Assembly: GCA_030704615.1 (NCBI GenBank) | Contig: CM060734.1 | Coordinates: 23,684,001-23,748,000 of the forward strand | Direction: 5' to 3' | Source of the DNA: Takakia lepidozioides | Taxonomy: Eukaryota > Streptophyta > Takakiopsida > Takakiales > Takakiaceae | Length of the DNA: 64,000 nt | Part shown: one piece after another, positions 1-8,989 of the stretch | Position numbering within the stretch: the first letter of the stretch is position 1 | Layout of the letters: every line of letters starts with the position of its first letter | Made by a program: the position numbers and the translations under genes | Notes under the pieces: model-generated | What the model saw: the letters and a program-made list of their open reading frames with translations, nothing else | Told to the model about the DNA's origin: nothing | Database searches by the model: none

Positions 1-545
1 ATTTCGGGAGGACTTCGGATGAATTTCGGCGCCGAAATTCATTGCTCGCGAAGAAAAATAATAATCGGGAGGACTTCGGATGAATTTCGGCGCCGAAGTT
101 CATCTGTCGCAAAGAAAAAAAAAAAAAAAAAAAAACTTCAGATGAATTTCGGCACCGAAATCCATCCGCAGGGCAGCAGAATTAGGGTCGGAAAAGGAGA
201 TGAAGAATGAATTTCGGCGCCGAAATACATCCATTCTGCCGATTCAGGATTACTGTCATTCCGATGTCGGCAGCGATATCCGGACACGTGGTGAATCACG
301 ACTGTAATCAGGAACACATTCATCTGTATTTTGGCATCCAAATTCAACCCTCATGTGCAGAAACAATTTGATGAAGAAGATGTTCATCCGAATTTCGGCA
401 CTGAAATCCATCCGTTGGATGCTTGGTCAGTTTCATGAGGTGAACAAATTACTATTTCTGTCGCCGGAATTCATCCCCTGGCTTCCAAAGTTGTTACATG
501 ACAGAGATGTTCATCCAGATTTCGGTGCCGAAATTCATGGGAAGG
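1..545. repeat. Tandem array of GGCGCC-centred palindromes (about 62-bp period)
   Basis: Near-identical units recur at about 19, 80, 142, 207, 320, 385, 460 and 510. The first core (19-42) is a perfect 24-bp palindrome: half-site ATGAATTTCGGC followed by its reverse complement. Later copies carry one to several mismatches. The spacing is 61-65 bp where units are intact. A-rich tracts lie between units. Short open frames here follow from the repeat and are not genes. The array continues off the left edge, so its full length is unknown. It shares the core ATTTCGGCGCCG with the array at 2675-3160. Confidence 0.85.
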
Positions 546-913
546 CCTGATTTATTGTAGCCCAAGTGGTTGTACATTACAATTCAGGCACCAAATATCC
601 GATGTGAACTTGCTGTTGTCGTCCGTTTTTGTAACGTACGTTACATACCTTCATCTTTACGTGCACTGATCACCCATCCTGTTGGATACGGAATCCTCCA
701 GAAAATCATTTGTGTTATTAGGTAGGACACACTCTTCTCACTGCAGGACTTCGCTGCGGAGTGTACCGAGAGGTCCTGTCTTCAACATGGACTCCCGTGT
801 TTGGGTAAACGTGTACTTCCATCCTGATTCTCTGAAAGCTAAAATACGTTCCACGAAATCCAATTCCCAGTCGTCATCCTCCTCCCACGAGAAGCTCTTC
901 GCCCCGCATACCG
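546..913. other. No gene recognised
   Basis: Both strands stay open for 70-130 codons around 740-1120, but neither translation looks like a known domain. The plus strand contains a serine-rich stretch that could be the degraded upstream part of the SWIM-finger ORF that follows. I cannot support a separate feature. Confidence 0.3.
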
Positions 914-1333
914 GTGGGTGACCCCGCAGCTTGGCCCACCCATCGGTGGGGGAAACTGAAAAGACGGCGGCCACCAACAAAGGCGAACGACACCAGGATG
1001 GCCAACGCTCTTGCAATGCCCTGCATAGTGCAAGGTTGCAGGGATGTTCCTCACCCCGGGATGGGGCGCATATTTCAGTTGTCAACAGCCGGGTCTGCTG
1101 CGCGCAGTGTCGTGTATACAATCACGGTTTCACAGTATCCAGCTTGCAACTGTGAGGACTTCCTTGTTATGGAATCAAAGAATGCAGCATACGTCCCCTG
1201 CAAACACCTTTATTACATTTTTCTGAAGCGCATGAGTTGCATATCCGCAGTGGACGTCTTCATCCATGCTCCAACACTGAGTTTCAACGAGCTGCACAAG
1301 GCCCTACGGCAGGACACTGGTCGGACTGCTTGA
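914..1333 (+). CDS. SWIM zinc-finger protein fragment (139 residues)
   Basis: The ORF carries a SWIM-type zinc finger. Cys78-x-Cys80 (at 1145-1153) is followed after 15 residues by Cys96-x-His98 (at 1199-1207), which fits the CxCx(n)CxH signature. SWIM fingers occur near the C-terminus of MULE transposases and FAR1-like proteins, where they probably bind DNA or protein. No DDE transposase core precedes this one, so it is either a truncated transposase or a small SWIM gene. The N-terminal 50 residues are basic and low in recognisable structure; the start codon is uncertain and an upstream exon is possible. The ORF sits between two GGCGCC-type tandem arrays (1-545 and 2675-3160), which could be the ends of its parent element. 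Confidence 0.55.
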   Translation: MGDPAAWPTHRWGKLKRRRPPTKANDTRMANALAMPCIVQGCRDVPHPGMGRIFQLSTAGSAARSVVYTITVSQYPACNCEDFLVMESKNAAYVPCKHLYYIFLKRMSCISAVDVFIHAPTLSFNELHKALRQDTGRTA

Positions 1334-2015
1334 CATTCCACATTCGGGAAGGAGAAAGTGGCAATTATATTACATTCATCTTCTTGCACCCTATTTTTTT
1401 TGGAGGAATTATACACTTGGTGGTGCCGCATCGCCATGGCTACATGTGAATTTTGGTGCCGCAATACATGAGAATGTGGTTTTTGGCCATGAATGGCATG
1501 CGCATGCTTTTTTATTTTGGTTGTCTACAAATGGATCCGAGTAAAGCATACATTGTGTGGAGATTAACGGGCATTGAGGCCTATTTCAGCGCCGTTTATG
1601 GTCTATGTACTGCATAGTGCTTCCTTGTTACTGCTCTTCATTCAATTTGTAGTGATTTCGCAGCCCATCCTGGCGTTTTCGTCCACCTCTATGAGAAGAC
1701 TCCAATTTGCTACAAATACATTGTTACTGTTCTGCAAATGTGATGTCTTTACAAGATTGCTAGTTCTGTGTCCCAGTGGGAAGGGTCCTACTGCACATTC
1801 CAGCATTTGCATACTGCACTTTGTGCAAACAGCAATCCATACGACAAAGGACACGTCCCAGCATACTGGCAGTGAATTGCAAAAAACCTTAACAGAAGAT
1901 TATCCAAGCATGTATATTCCCCATATGGCACAGGGAAGCTGCTTGATTTCTGAATGAAAATGTATGTGCCATGAGTGTCGGCGAGTCGAAACATGTCTAC
2001 TCTAGCATGCAAGAC
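1334..2015. other. No gene recognised; isolated copies of the array core
   Basis: Degenerate GCGCCG-type cores resembling the flanking arrays occur near 1455 and 1590. The open frames here do not look protein-like. Confidence 0.35.
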
Positions 2016-2615
2016 CTATGGTCCCCTTGCCCAAGAAGAAGGAACTCTAACTGGCCTCTCAAGGACCTCCTGAGTGACCGGGTGCCTATATTTGAACAAA
2101 ATGTCAGTGGTTTCTGTCGCCCGGTTGAAACTAACGAGGATGTCGTGTTTATCGATAGCGCCCCCTTGGTAGAAGGACATTTTCACAGTGGGCCCTGTGT
2201 TCCCCTCCTCCTCATCCTCATAACTGAAGAGAATGTCCCCACTTTCCGAGCCAGTCCGTCCACGCGTAAAGTTTTCACCTATGCACTCATCATACGTCCA
2301 CTCGCAACAATTCCAGCGATACAGCAACGCTGTGCGTGATCTGTTCGGCTCCCACTCATGCGGAAAGTCCAGGTCCATGATGCGTAGGAACCACCTGCTC
2401 CCCAGCCGGGGTCCAGGAGAATCGTGCAATCCTGGAAGAAACTCCATTGCTCTCAGCTGGACAAGTCGAGGATCGTCCCTAAAAACATCCAGGAAAACAA
2501 TGATGTCGTCTGCTTTCGGGAAAATGACTCCCGTCTGGCGTCGATAGATGTGATTCGGGCACGACATGGCCTCACGACATAGCACGAACTCAAAGCAGGG
2601 AGGAGATGGGCACAA
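2016..2615 (-). CDS. Unrecognised 199-residue protein
   Basis: This is an uninterrupted minus-strand frame with protein-like composition: mixed hydrophobic and charged residues, several Trp and Cys, and an acidic patch (SYEDEEEG) at about residue 130. I do not recognise a family. Its C-terminal third reads like a compact beta-rich segment (VKMSFYQGG, DILVSFNR, DILFKYRHP). No signal peptide or membrane segment is visible. It lies tail-to-tail with the SWIM ORF, and its 5' end is about 60 bp from the 64-bp tandem array that starts near 2675. Whether it is a gene, an exon, or cargo of a transposon bounded by the two GGCGCC arrays cannot be decided from the sequence. The opposite strand also has a long frame, so coding is likely but not proven. 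Confidence 0.45.
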   Translation of the reverse strand: MCPSPPCFEFVLCREAMSCPNHIYRRQTGVIFPKADDIIVFLDVFRDDPRLVQLRAMEFLPGLHDSPGPRLGSRWFLRIMDLDFPHEWEPNRSRTALLYRWNCCEWTYDECIGENFTRGRTGSESGDILFSYEDEEEGNTGPTVKMSFYQGGAIDKHDILVSFNRATETTDILFKYRHPVTQEVLERPVRVPSSWARGP

Positions 2616-2674
2616 CAGAGAAGAGTGAAGAGCAAAATGAGAGCAAGGCCTCCCTTACCGTAAGGCGGGTATTT

Positions 2675-3160
2675 GCTCTCCGGAGCCCAATTTTGGCGCC
2701 GTTATTGGATGGAGTGCGGAAGCTTCAGCCGAGAATTTTGTTTCCGCAGGTCAATTTCGGCGCCGTTATTGGTTGCAATCCCTAGCCTTCAGCCGGGTAT
2801 TTGGTTTCCGGACCCAATTTCGGCGCCGTTATCGGTTGCACTCCGGTGGCTTCAACCGAGTATTTGATTTTCGGCGCCCATTTCGGCGCCGTTATCGCCT
2901 GCACTCCGGAGGATGCAGCCGGGTATTTGGTTGGCGGAGCCCAATTACTTTCACCGTTGTTGGCTTCACTCCCGAGCCTTCAGCCGGCTATTTCTTTTCC
3001 TGTGCCCAATTACGGCGCCGTTATACCCAACCATCATGCACTTCTGCAACAGTACTATCCACGGTTATAGGTCGCCATTGCGTTTTCGGAGTCTGCAAAC
3101 CCGGATCCTAATTCCGCTTGCGTCTCTGCCTCTGGGATAATTTCGGTGCCGTTATTGCCC
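2675..3160. repeat. 64-bp tandem repeat with GGCGCCGTTAT core
   Basis: The core GGCGCCGTTAT or a close variant recurs with the GTT at 2701, 2765, 2828, 2891, 2956 and 3020, giving spacings of 63-65 bp. A more distant copy lies near 3140. Each unit also carries a CAGCC..GTATTTG segment. Frames through it encode a repeated RRRYRLHSGG-like peptide that is a by-product of the repeat. The core half ATTTCGGCGCCG is shared with the palindromic array at 1-545. Confidence 0.85.
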
Positions 3161-3179
3161 AGAATTCAGTTTTTCTATG

Positions 3180-3374
3180 ACCTGGCCTAGCGGTCCATGA
3201 GCCTGGGCTCCAAGTCATGAGCGTACACTGGTACTCATGAGCGGAGTGCTTCCAGCATGAGCGCGGAAATCTTCGATTTTTGATTATTTTATAGTTTTGG
3301 GCCCGAAAAAAATCTGCCGAAATTCGAAGTGTGTTACTTTGCGGCTCATGGGTGAGCCATGCCCGCTCATGAGC
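3180..3374. repeat. CATGAGC-rich segment bordering the retroelement breakpoint
   Basis: CATGAGC or GCTCATG occurs about eight times between 3190 and 3376. The segment abuts the point where the gag-pol element at 3375-6395 is cut. A similar GCTCATG cluster followed by AATAGCA and a C-run lies at 32755-32800. Confidence 0.5.
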
Positions 3375-4001
3375 TCATGGAATAGCAACCCCCCTTTCCC
3401 TCATCTTACTTTGTGAGATGAAAGTTTCAATCTGTCCTTGTACTTCATTTTCCTCCCACTCTGATAGGCGGGTGGGACGACTTCTGCAAGGTGGAAAGCC
3501 TTGTGTATCAATTGTATGTTCCACCTCACTGCAATAACCCAAGTCAGCCTTGCTAAGAGCAAAACACTCCTGATTTTCTCTCAGCTCTTGCTCCAATTCC
3601 ATCCTATGTTCCTGGGCTAGCTCTGGATTGATGTGAAGTCTGGATTTCAGACTTCTCCAGCGACTCTCCATTTTTTCTTCATGGCTGGGATCCCAACTCT
3701 TTCCCTCCACCTTGTGCATGGAGTTAGCTACCCTATGCCCTTCTTCCTGTGTCACAATCTGATTCCAATCATGGAAATCATCCTCTATTTCCATGTTGTT
3801 GTTCCCTAGTTCACCATTCCAAGCTTTCTGGTAAGCTTCTTGTATGATAGAGGCAGCCATGCTACGATGGGTCTCTTCCTGAAGTAGTTCAGACATCCCT
3901 TGGTCTTCGAACAAATCCTCCCCTAGGTTGACATCATCTATTATCTCTTCAACATCTCTTAGGGCTGCATCTACCCTTTCACTCTGATCAGATCCTCCCA
4001 T
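3375..4001 (-). pseudogene. Pol N-terminal fragment upstream of reverse transcriptase
   Basis: There are 208 residues from an ATG at 4001. The first 120 are acidic linker. The last 80 match the usual entry into a gypsy RT: a run of about 20 residues about resisting or sensing Glu/Asn (LRENQECFALSKADLGYC), then VEHTIDTQGFPP and RPTRLSEWEENEVQGQI, which corresponds to the conserved H.I.T....P......R.sp.e......i segment before the RT fingers. The catalytic YxDD box is absent because the element is cut here. The frame is +1 relative to gag-protease, whose TGA at 4008-4006 lies just upstream. The pol frame is open across that stop, so a frameshift or re-initiation is possible. The cut abuts the CATGAGC-rich segment. 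Confidence 0.7.
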
Positions 4002-4005
4002 CTCC

Positions 4006-5943
4006 TCATCTATCAGATTCAGAAATGTCAGAGTCTGGAGATTCTTCCTCTGTGTCCATAAACTCTTCCTCGGGCTTTTTTTCTTCTTCCCACAAGCCTA
4101 GGTACTGTTCATCTGAGGTAAGGGTTAAGACATTACCTACTGACGTAGTACTTGCATACCTTACCCTGCCTTCAACCCCTCTCTGGTAGGCTGTTCTAGT
4201 GACTGCAGGCTCATTATAATTTATGGTGTGCAAAGGGAAGTGAGAAAAATCCTTTCCTGGCCCATAGCGTACACAAATCGTTTCAGCTTTGGTGTCAACT
4301 ACCGCGCCAAACTTTTTGAGAAAGTCCAAGCCCAGAAGCATGTGATACGTATCCGTGTTCACCACCATAAAGGACAAGCGATTGGTCAACTCTCCTACTT
4401 TGACCTTGATGTCCTCAAGTCTGCCCATTGCAGTCTCAAGAGCACCTGAAGCTACTCTGTAATTTACATCCTTATCAGTAACAACAGATCCCATCAAGCC
4501 AAGATCCCTGACTGTACTTGCGGATATTACAAAAAGCATGGCACCGGTGTCAATCTGGCCTAAGACTTGGTAATCTCCCATTGTAATCATCACATGAAGC
4601 ACTTTGACCTTACCAGTATAAGCATAAGAGATCGTGGGCTCAGCGTGTGCTGAGTACAACGGCCTTGGAACATCCCTCACAGTTTCCACACTGTGAGTTG
4701 TCTCCTTTTGTTGTACCATTTCCCTTTCTACCACTTTGACCAGACCCTTCAATTTGTCTAACTCTCCAAGCACAGTCATGATCAGGTCCATGGGAGACAA
4801 GGATATTCTCTCCTTGTAGAAGTGGTTCAGGATTCTGGATTTAGTACCTCCTTCTACGGCAGCCTTGAAATTGTTCTTTGGGTAAATCTCACTTTTGGTC
4901 TTGCTTGGCTGTTCACTGCTCTCACCACTCTTCTCTGGTAACTCTGTAGGTTCAACAATAGGCCTCTGGACAGGGATGCGGTTCCTTGGAAGCCTGACTT
5001 CATTGATACTGTTTTGTGACATCAGATATGTCATTTCTGCGAGTATATCATCCTCATCATCATAGAACACGTCTACAAAGTTAGTTCCAGGAGCTCCCAT
5101 CATAGTCTGGTCGAGTTTTCTACTGCACTCATTCTCAGTATGCCCTAGTACCTTGCAAAAGTTGCATCTCACACCACACATTTTCGTGGAATGCCCAAAC
5201 CGGTGACATTTGTCACACTTAGCTTGGGTTCTTCCTTCAGGACAATATGCAGCTATGTGACCCTCTTTATGACAAGTGTTACAAAGGCGAACACGAGGTG
5301 GAGTCCTAGATCCCGAGCTTTCTCCTATGACTGGTCCCCTATCGAAGTACTTCTGTAGGGTAGTGTTTAGCTGATCAAGTCTTCTGTCCACAGGGTTGAC
5401 AAACACAACTGACTCATCTGTATCATCTCCTTCCAAGGGCTCTAGAGGTATTTCTCCCAATTTTCCCAGGCCCCTCTCAATCTCAATGGCTGTTTCAAGT
5501 GCTTCCTCTACATCAGAGAAGTACCTGCCCAGCATTACTCTTGCTATTTCTGGTCTCAAACCTGCTGCAAATCTACGCCTCTGTTCCAAATCAGACGCCC
5601 CACTTCTTATAAACAGCCGGTTCAACCTATCAAAGTATGTCTGAACCCTCTGTCTACTTTCTTGTTTGATGGTATCCATCCTCAGCCTGATTTCTGCCAA
5701 GTCAATGACACCAAACTTGGCTGATATGGCTGCCCTGAAATCCTCCCAGTTGTCTGGTCTAGGGTTTTGTTTACGGTAACATTCATCAGCCTTGGCTCTC
5801 AGGTTGAGCCTTGCTACCTTGAAGGTTTTATCCTCATTTAAATCCCTGACATCTGCCTCCATCTGAATCCTCTCTAACCAGTCATTCACATCTTCACTAT
5901 TCCTACCATGGTAAGGTACATCTATGCTAGTTGGACTGGTCAT
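4006..5943 (-). CDS. Gag with three zinc knuckles fused to retroviral-type aspartic protease
   Basis: The ORF encodes 645 residues starting at an ATG. Residues 1-170 form a capsid-like retrotransposon gag domain (VNDWLERIQME, FKVARLNLRAKA, NWEDFRAAISAKFG, LRPEIARVMLG). Three CCHC knuckles follow at about 220-275 (CNTCHKEGHIAAYC, CDKCHRFGHSTKMC, CNFCKVLGHTENEC), each C-x2-C-x4-H-x4-C. After a charged linker, an aspartic protease lies at about 450-560, with the active site in QIDTGAMLFVIS and the flap-side motif MLLGLDFLKKFGA. Gag would package element RNA and the protease would process the polyprotein. The frame is intact, which contrasts with most coding sequences in the window and suggests a comparatively young insertion that was later truncated in pol. 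Confidence 0.92.
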   Translation of the reverse strand: MTSPTSIDVPYHGRNSEDVNDWLERIQMEADVRDLNEDKTFKVARLNLRAKADECYRKQNPRPDNWEDFRAAISAKFGVIDLAEIRLRMDTIKQESRQRVQTYFDRLNRLFIRSGASDLEQRRRFAAGLRPEIARVMLGRYFSDVEEALETAIEIERGLGKLGEIPLEPLEGDDTDESVVFVNPVDRRLDQLNTTLQKYFDRGPVIGESSGSRTPPRVRLCNTCHKEGHIAAYCPEGRTQAKCDKCHRFGHSTKMCGVRCNFCKVLGHTENECSRKLDQTMMGAPGTNFVDVFYDDEDDILAEMTYLMSQNSINEVRLPRNRIPVQRPIVEPTELPEKSGESSEQPSKTKSEIYPKNNFKAAVEGGTKSRILNHFYKERISLSPMDLIMTVLGELDKLKGLVKVVEREMVQQKETTHSVETVRDVPRPLYSAHAEPTISYAYTGKVKVLHVMITMGDYQVLGQIDTGAMLFVISASTVRDLGLMGSVVTDKDVNYRVASGALETAMGRLEDIKVKVGELTNRLSFMVVNTDTYHMLLGLDFLKKFGAVVDTKAETICVRYGPGKDFSHFPLHTINYNEPAVTRTAYQRGVEGRVRYASTTSVGNVLTLTSDEQYLGLWEEEKKPEEEFMDTEEESPDSDISESDR

Positions 5944-6016
5944 TCTTCTACACTCTAGTCTGAGTTCAAAGCTGGTTTAACACCTAATTCTGATCTTAAA
6001 TTTTCCTGCAACACCC

Positions 6017-6346
6017 CTAATGCTGACCTCTATACCACTCCCACTGTCCATTTCTCAACATTTCTACTCTACCTCCCCATGTCACCTCTCGTGCCATGGT
6101 GTTTATCTTCTCCCACCTTCCTAACTCTCTTATCCAAAGCACAATGGTTGTTCTACCTCCAGCATGTATCACCCTAAGACATAAATCACCATCAGCTATT
6201 CTCCAAGCAGGGTTGAAGAAGTACAAATGAGGCTCTGAATAGGCATTTGCTGAGCGTCGGCTAAAGCAAATCAGCACATCTCCAATGCTTGGTTCATCAG
6301 GAATCAGTGTGTGGTCTCTGCCTGCCATCAAACCAGCCAATCCCAA
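6017..6346 (-). CDS. Leader ORF between primer site and gag (109 residues), unknown function
   Basis: An intact frame starts about 38 nt downstream of the primer-binding site and ends 73 nt before the gag ATG. It is rich in Trp and Arg (LWIRELGRWEKI, NGQWEWYRGQH). I do not recognise a domain. The position is that of an extra 5' ORF, which most gypsy elements lack. A minus-strand ORF at 57447-57929 shows a loosely similar pattern near its C-terminus (W..EE.GWLER..VAWDKVSGR). It may be a short regulatory ORF or simply an open leader; similarity was judged by eye. Confidence 0.4.
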   Translation of the reverse strand: MGLAGLMAGRDHTLIPDEPSIGDVLICFSRRSANAYSEPHLYFFNPAWRIADGDLCLRVIHAGGRTTIVLWIRELGRWEKINTMAREVTWGGRVEMLRNGQWEWYRGQH

Positions 6347-6383
6347 TCAAGATCCCTAGCTAATAGTTTCAAGATTCAGCGCA

Positions 6384-6395
6384 GCTCTGATACCA
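6384..6395 (-). promoter_or_regulatory. Primer-binding site for initiator tRNA-Met
   Basis: The minus strand reads TGGTATCAGAGC, the 12-nt complement of the 3' end of plant initiator methionine tRNA, the commonest primer of plant LTR elements. It fixes the 5' LTR boundary to just above 6395. An 8-bp perfect hairpin (GAAGGGGA...TCCCCTTC) lies immediately next to it at 6399-6420. Confidence 0.85.
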
Positions 6396-8989
6396 AAAGA
6401 AGGGGACATAAATCCCCTTCTGTGTAATTCTAACTATACTTCTTCCAGTAAAAAGAACAACCTAGCAATCTACCAGCGGCACACGGTTATGGGTTTCCCT
6501 CCTATCGTTCATGAATAGAGTTCATAAATCCTCATCCATGCCGCAACGGAAGAGAAAACATGGATGGGGATCCTTCTTGTTCAATCTTTATACAATTGCA
6601 GCACCAATGGTGCTGCTGTGATATTTTCAGTGATACAACCAGCCCTATGACGGAGCTAAATGCGACCCATGTGGGCATCACCCTTGAGCAACACACGTCG
6701 AAACCCCTTTTGTAATGAGATCACTGATAAGAGGAAGGCAACTCAGATTTGCCATCAATTACAGGCCTAGTGATTCTCTGCAGATGTCATGGTTTTTCCT
6801 CTATCTCCCAGTTGTTACCCCTTTTACTGAGCAGCTCTCTCCCTTCCCAAACCTTTTCTCTCTCCTTCCTGCTGTAAAATTCCCTGGCTCATTTTCTTCC
6901 AACCAGCAGCCTATCTACATGCAATGCAAACAAATTCAGCCATGTATCCAGTGAATTCAGCCTTGAAATCAAACCTTGGTCACACAAGACATGATCAGCT
7001 CTTCCATCAGTCTTTCTCTCACCCAAAACAGACCCTTCACACTGTTTGCCTCTAGGGACAACCCAGTTTGTCAGTCAGTTCCCAACCCTTCTACAGATCT
7101 GCATCTAAACACCCCAACAGCTCATTTTTGCCCTTTCAGATTTGAACCACAGAGTTCAAATGCTGAGTCCACTCTGAACCAGTTCTAAACTCCACATCAG
7201 TGTCAGTTTGCAGCCCCATCCACCTCTTCCTCTTTCTGATTTCAAAGAGGTTACAGCTAACCCTCACTAGTGCTCACATCTACACTGGATTGTATTACAT
7301 CTAATCATCAAAATCCTAGAGCCGCATTGTATGCAGATTCATGATACTGAAGCCAAAGGAACAAAAACAAAACAAACAGTTAGCATTTTGTCACTGTGGA
7401 TGAACTACATCTGCCCTGAATCAACACTCCTACAGACATGTGCATCAGATCCATTCATCTCCACCCCATCCTGGTTTGAAGTCCAGAGTCCCCATTCCAT
7501 TTCTCAAAGTCTTTTTCTTGTCCTCATCACGCTCTCAGTTTGAGAGTCTTTACCAAAATTTCACAACAACGATTCCTAAGTGCCAAAAAGAAGAAGCCTG
7601 GTATCTACGAACTTATCTGTCTTATACTCCAGGTGAAGCAGTGGGTCTGCCTGCCCAAAATGGCACCTCACCATCTCCATCAGCAGCTACCTTAACTCCT
7701 CTTCTCGTCTGGATTTGATGATTCCAGCGTTCATTAAGTCGTGACGGCCGTGCTTTAGCCTATGGCAACACCCCTGTAGCTTGCCAACTAACTACCCTAT
7801 CTCACTATCTAAGCAAATCTACCCTAAGATCTGATATGATCTTATAACAAGAAGATAGTGATCATCTGAAAGCTTCATGCATCTGTACATTCCACTCTTT
7901 ACCTCCTTATTTACAGATAACCTGAGTCACCATCCACAAGCCAATCCCTCATTTGCTTTGGCAGATGCTCGTTATGTCGAGCTGCTCTTCATCCTAACTC
8001 TCCATTGATTGTGCCAGCAACTCCACCTCCCTATTCTCTGGCAGCTGGCCGTTTCCCTTGCATGCTCATCCTCCCATGATCATGTTCATCAAGGCAATGG
8101 CGGCTCTGGTGGTTGCACAAGATTCGTGACAAAAACGCCTCCCTTCACCTGGCTTGAGCACAACTCTTCCAAGCTGTTCCCTGCACGATTATCCTCTAGC
8201 AAGCCCTAAGCTACCCATTCACCATAGCAGCGACTGCACCACCTGTTAACTGATTGCTCCATCGCATGCCACACTGATCTCCCTGTAAGCATATCCTCTA
8301 GAAATTGATCATTACCAAGAAGATGGCGGCACCGCTTCCCCTGCTGCACAGATTACCAAGGTGTGCCCTTATACTCTACATTAACGCTTCTCTTAATGCA
8401 AGCCAGAATGCCCCAGTGTAGATGCAATCGCCCTTGACACAATGCCGTGCCAATTCCACTATTCGCAGCATCTGCTCAAAGCGCCCGTCATCTTCCCCTT
8501 CGTCTTCCTTGTCCCGCGTTTCTAGGGTAATCACCAGTGATGAAAGTCATCCATTTTCACGAACGGAAAACGTGCTAGGTTTCATTAACAGAGTTAATTA
8601 CAAATTCATTGCATCCTTGGCATTGGATCCTTCGTCCTTGTTCCTGGGAGTCATCCAGAGAGCATGGATGTAATCCATTCATCCTCCGGATGAAAATACG
8701 TATGGTCATGACTTAGCCACTTTCATCCTGGCAAAGTATCAGCATAGTGTGCCCATGAAATAACCTATAGGCAGGGATGAATTCCGCCCATAGCATGTAT
8801 GAAATAATTTGAGCATCTTCATCCTGGCCAATAGTCCCCCATCGTTCCCATGATGTAACCAAGAAACATGTATGGAATAAATTGTAGGGACAACTCAACC
8901 TATTTTCACATTGGTACCAGGGCCCTTCCTTTGTAGCAATGCAGAATCTCAGTGGGTAAAACAAAAATTTAATGTCACTCCCCTGCATT
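6396..8989. other. Probable 5' LTR side of the 3.4-6.4 kb element, then unassigned sequence
   Basis: The sequence adjoining the primer site must begin the 5' LTR, but no second LTR remains for comparison, so its length cannot be set. The stretch is pyrimidine-rich on the plus strand and has no frame that looks like a protein. Around 8520-8710 there are ATGGAT/CATCC motifs of the kind common across the window. I see no gene. Confidence 0.35.

Larger units (their letters stand above)
3375..6395 (-). mobile_element. Truncated Ty3/gypsy-type LTR retrotransposon (PBS, leader ORF, gag-protease, start of pol)
   Basis: Reading the minus strand, the order is a tRNA-Met primer site (6395-6384), a leader ORF (6346-6017), gag with three zinc knuckles and protease (5943-4006), then a short pol fragment (4001-3375) that ends before the RT catalytic motifs. 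RNase H, integrase and the 3' LTR are missing. Its gag N-terminus is similar to the gag of the element at 37051-44286 (shared KVARLNL and a DW.ERIQM/LQM segment) and the sequence around the primer site is alike, so the two belong to one lineage. The 5' LTR should lie above 6396, but I could not define its end. Confidence 0.8.

Noticed and set aside
738-1121. 127-codon minus-strand ORF opposite the SWIM ORF
   Set aside because: It overlaps the SWIM finger coding sequence antisense and has no recognisable motif.
2673-3140. Plus-strand frames with repeated FRRRYRLHSGG-like peptide
   Set aside because: The period of 64 bp is not a multiple of 3 and three frames are open; this is a tandem DNA repeat.
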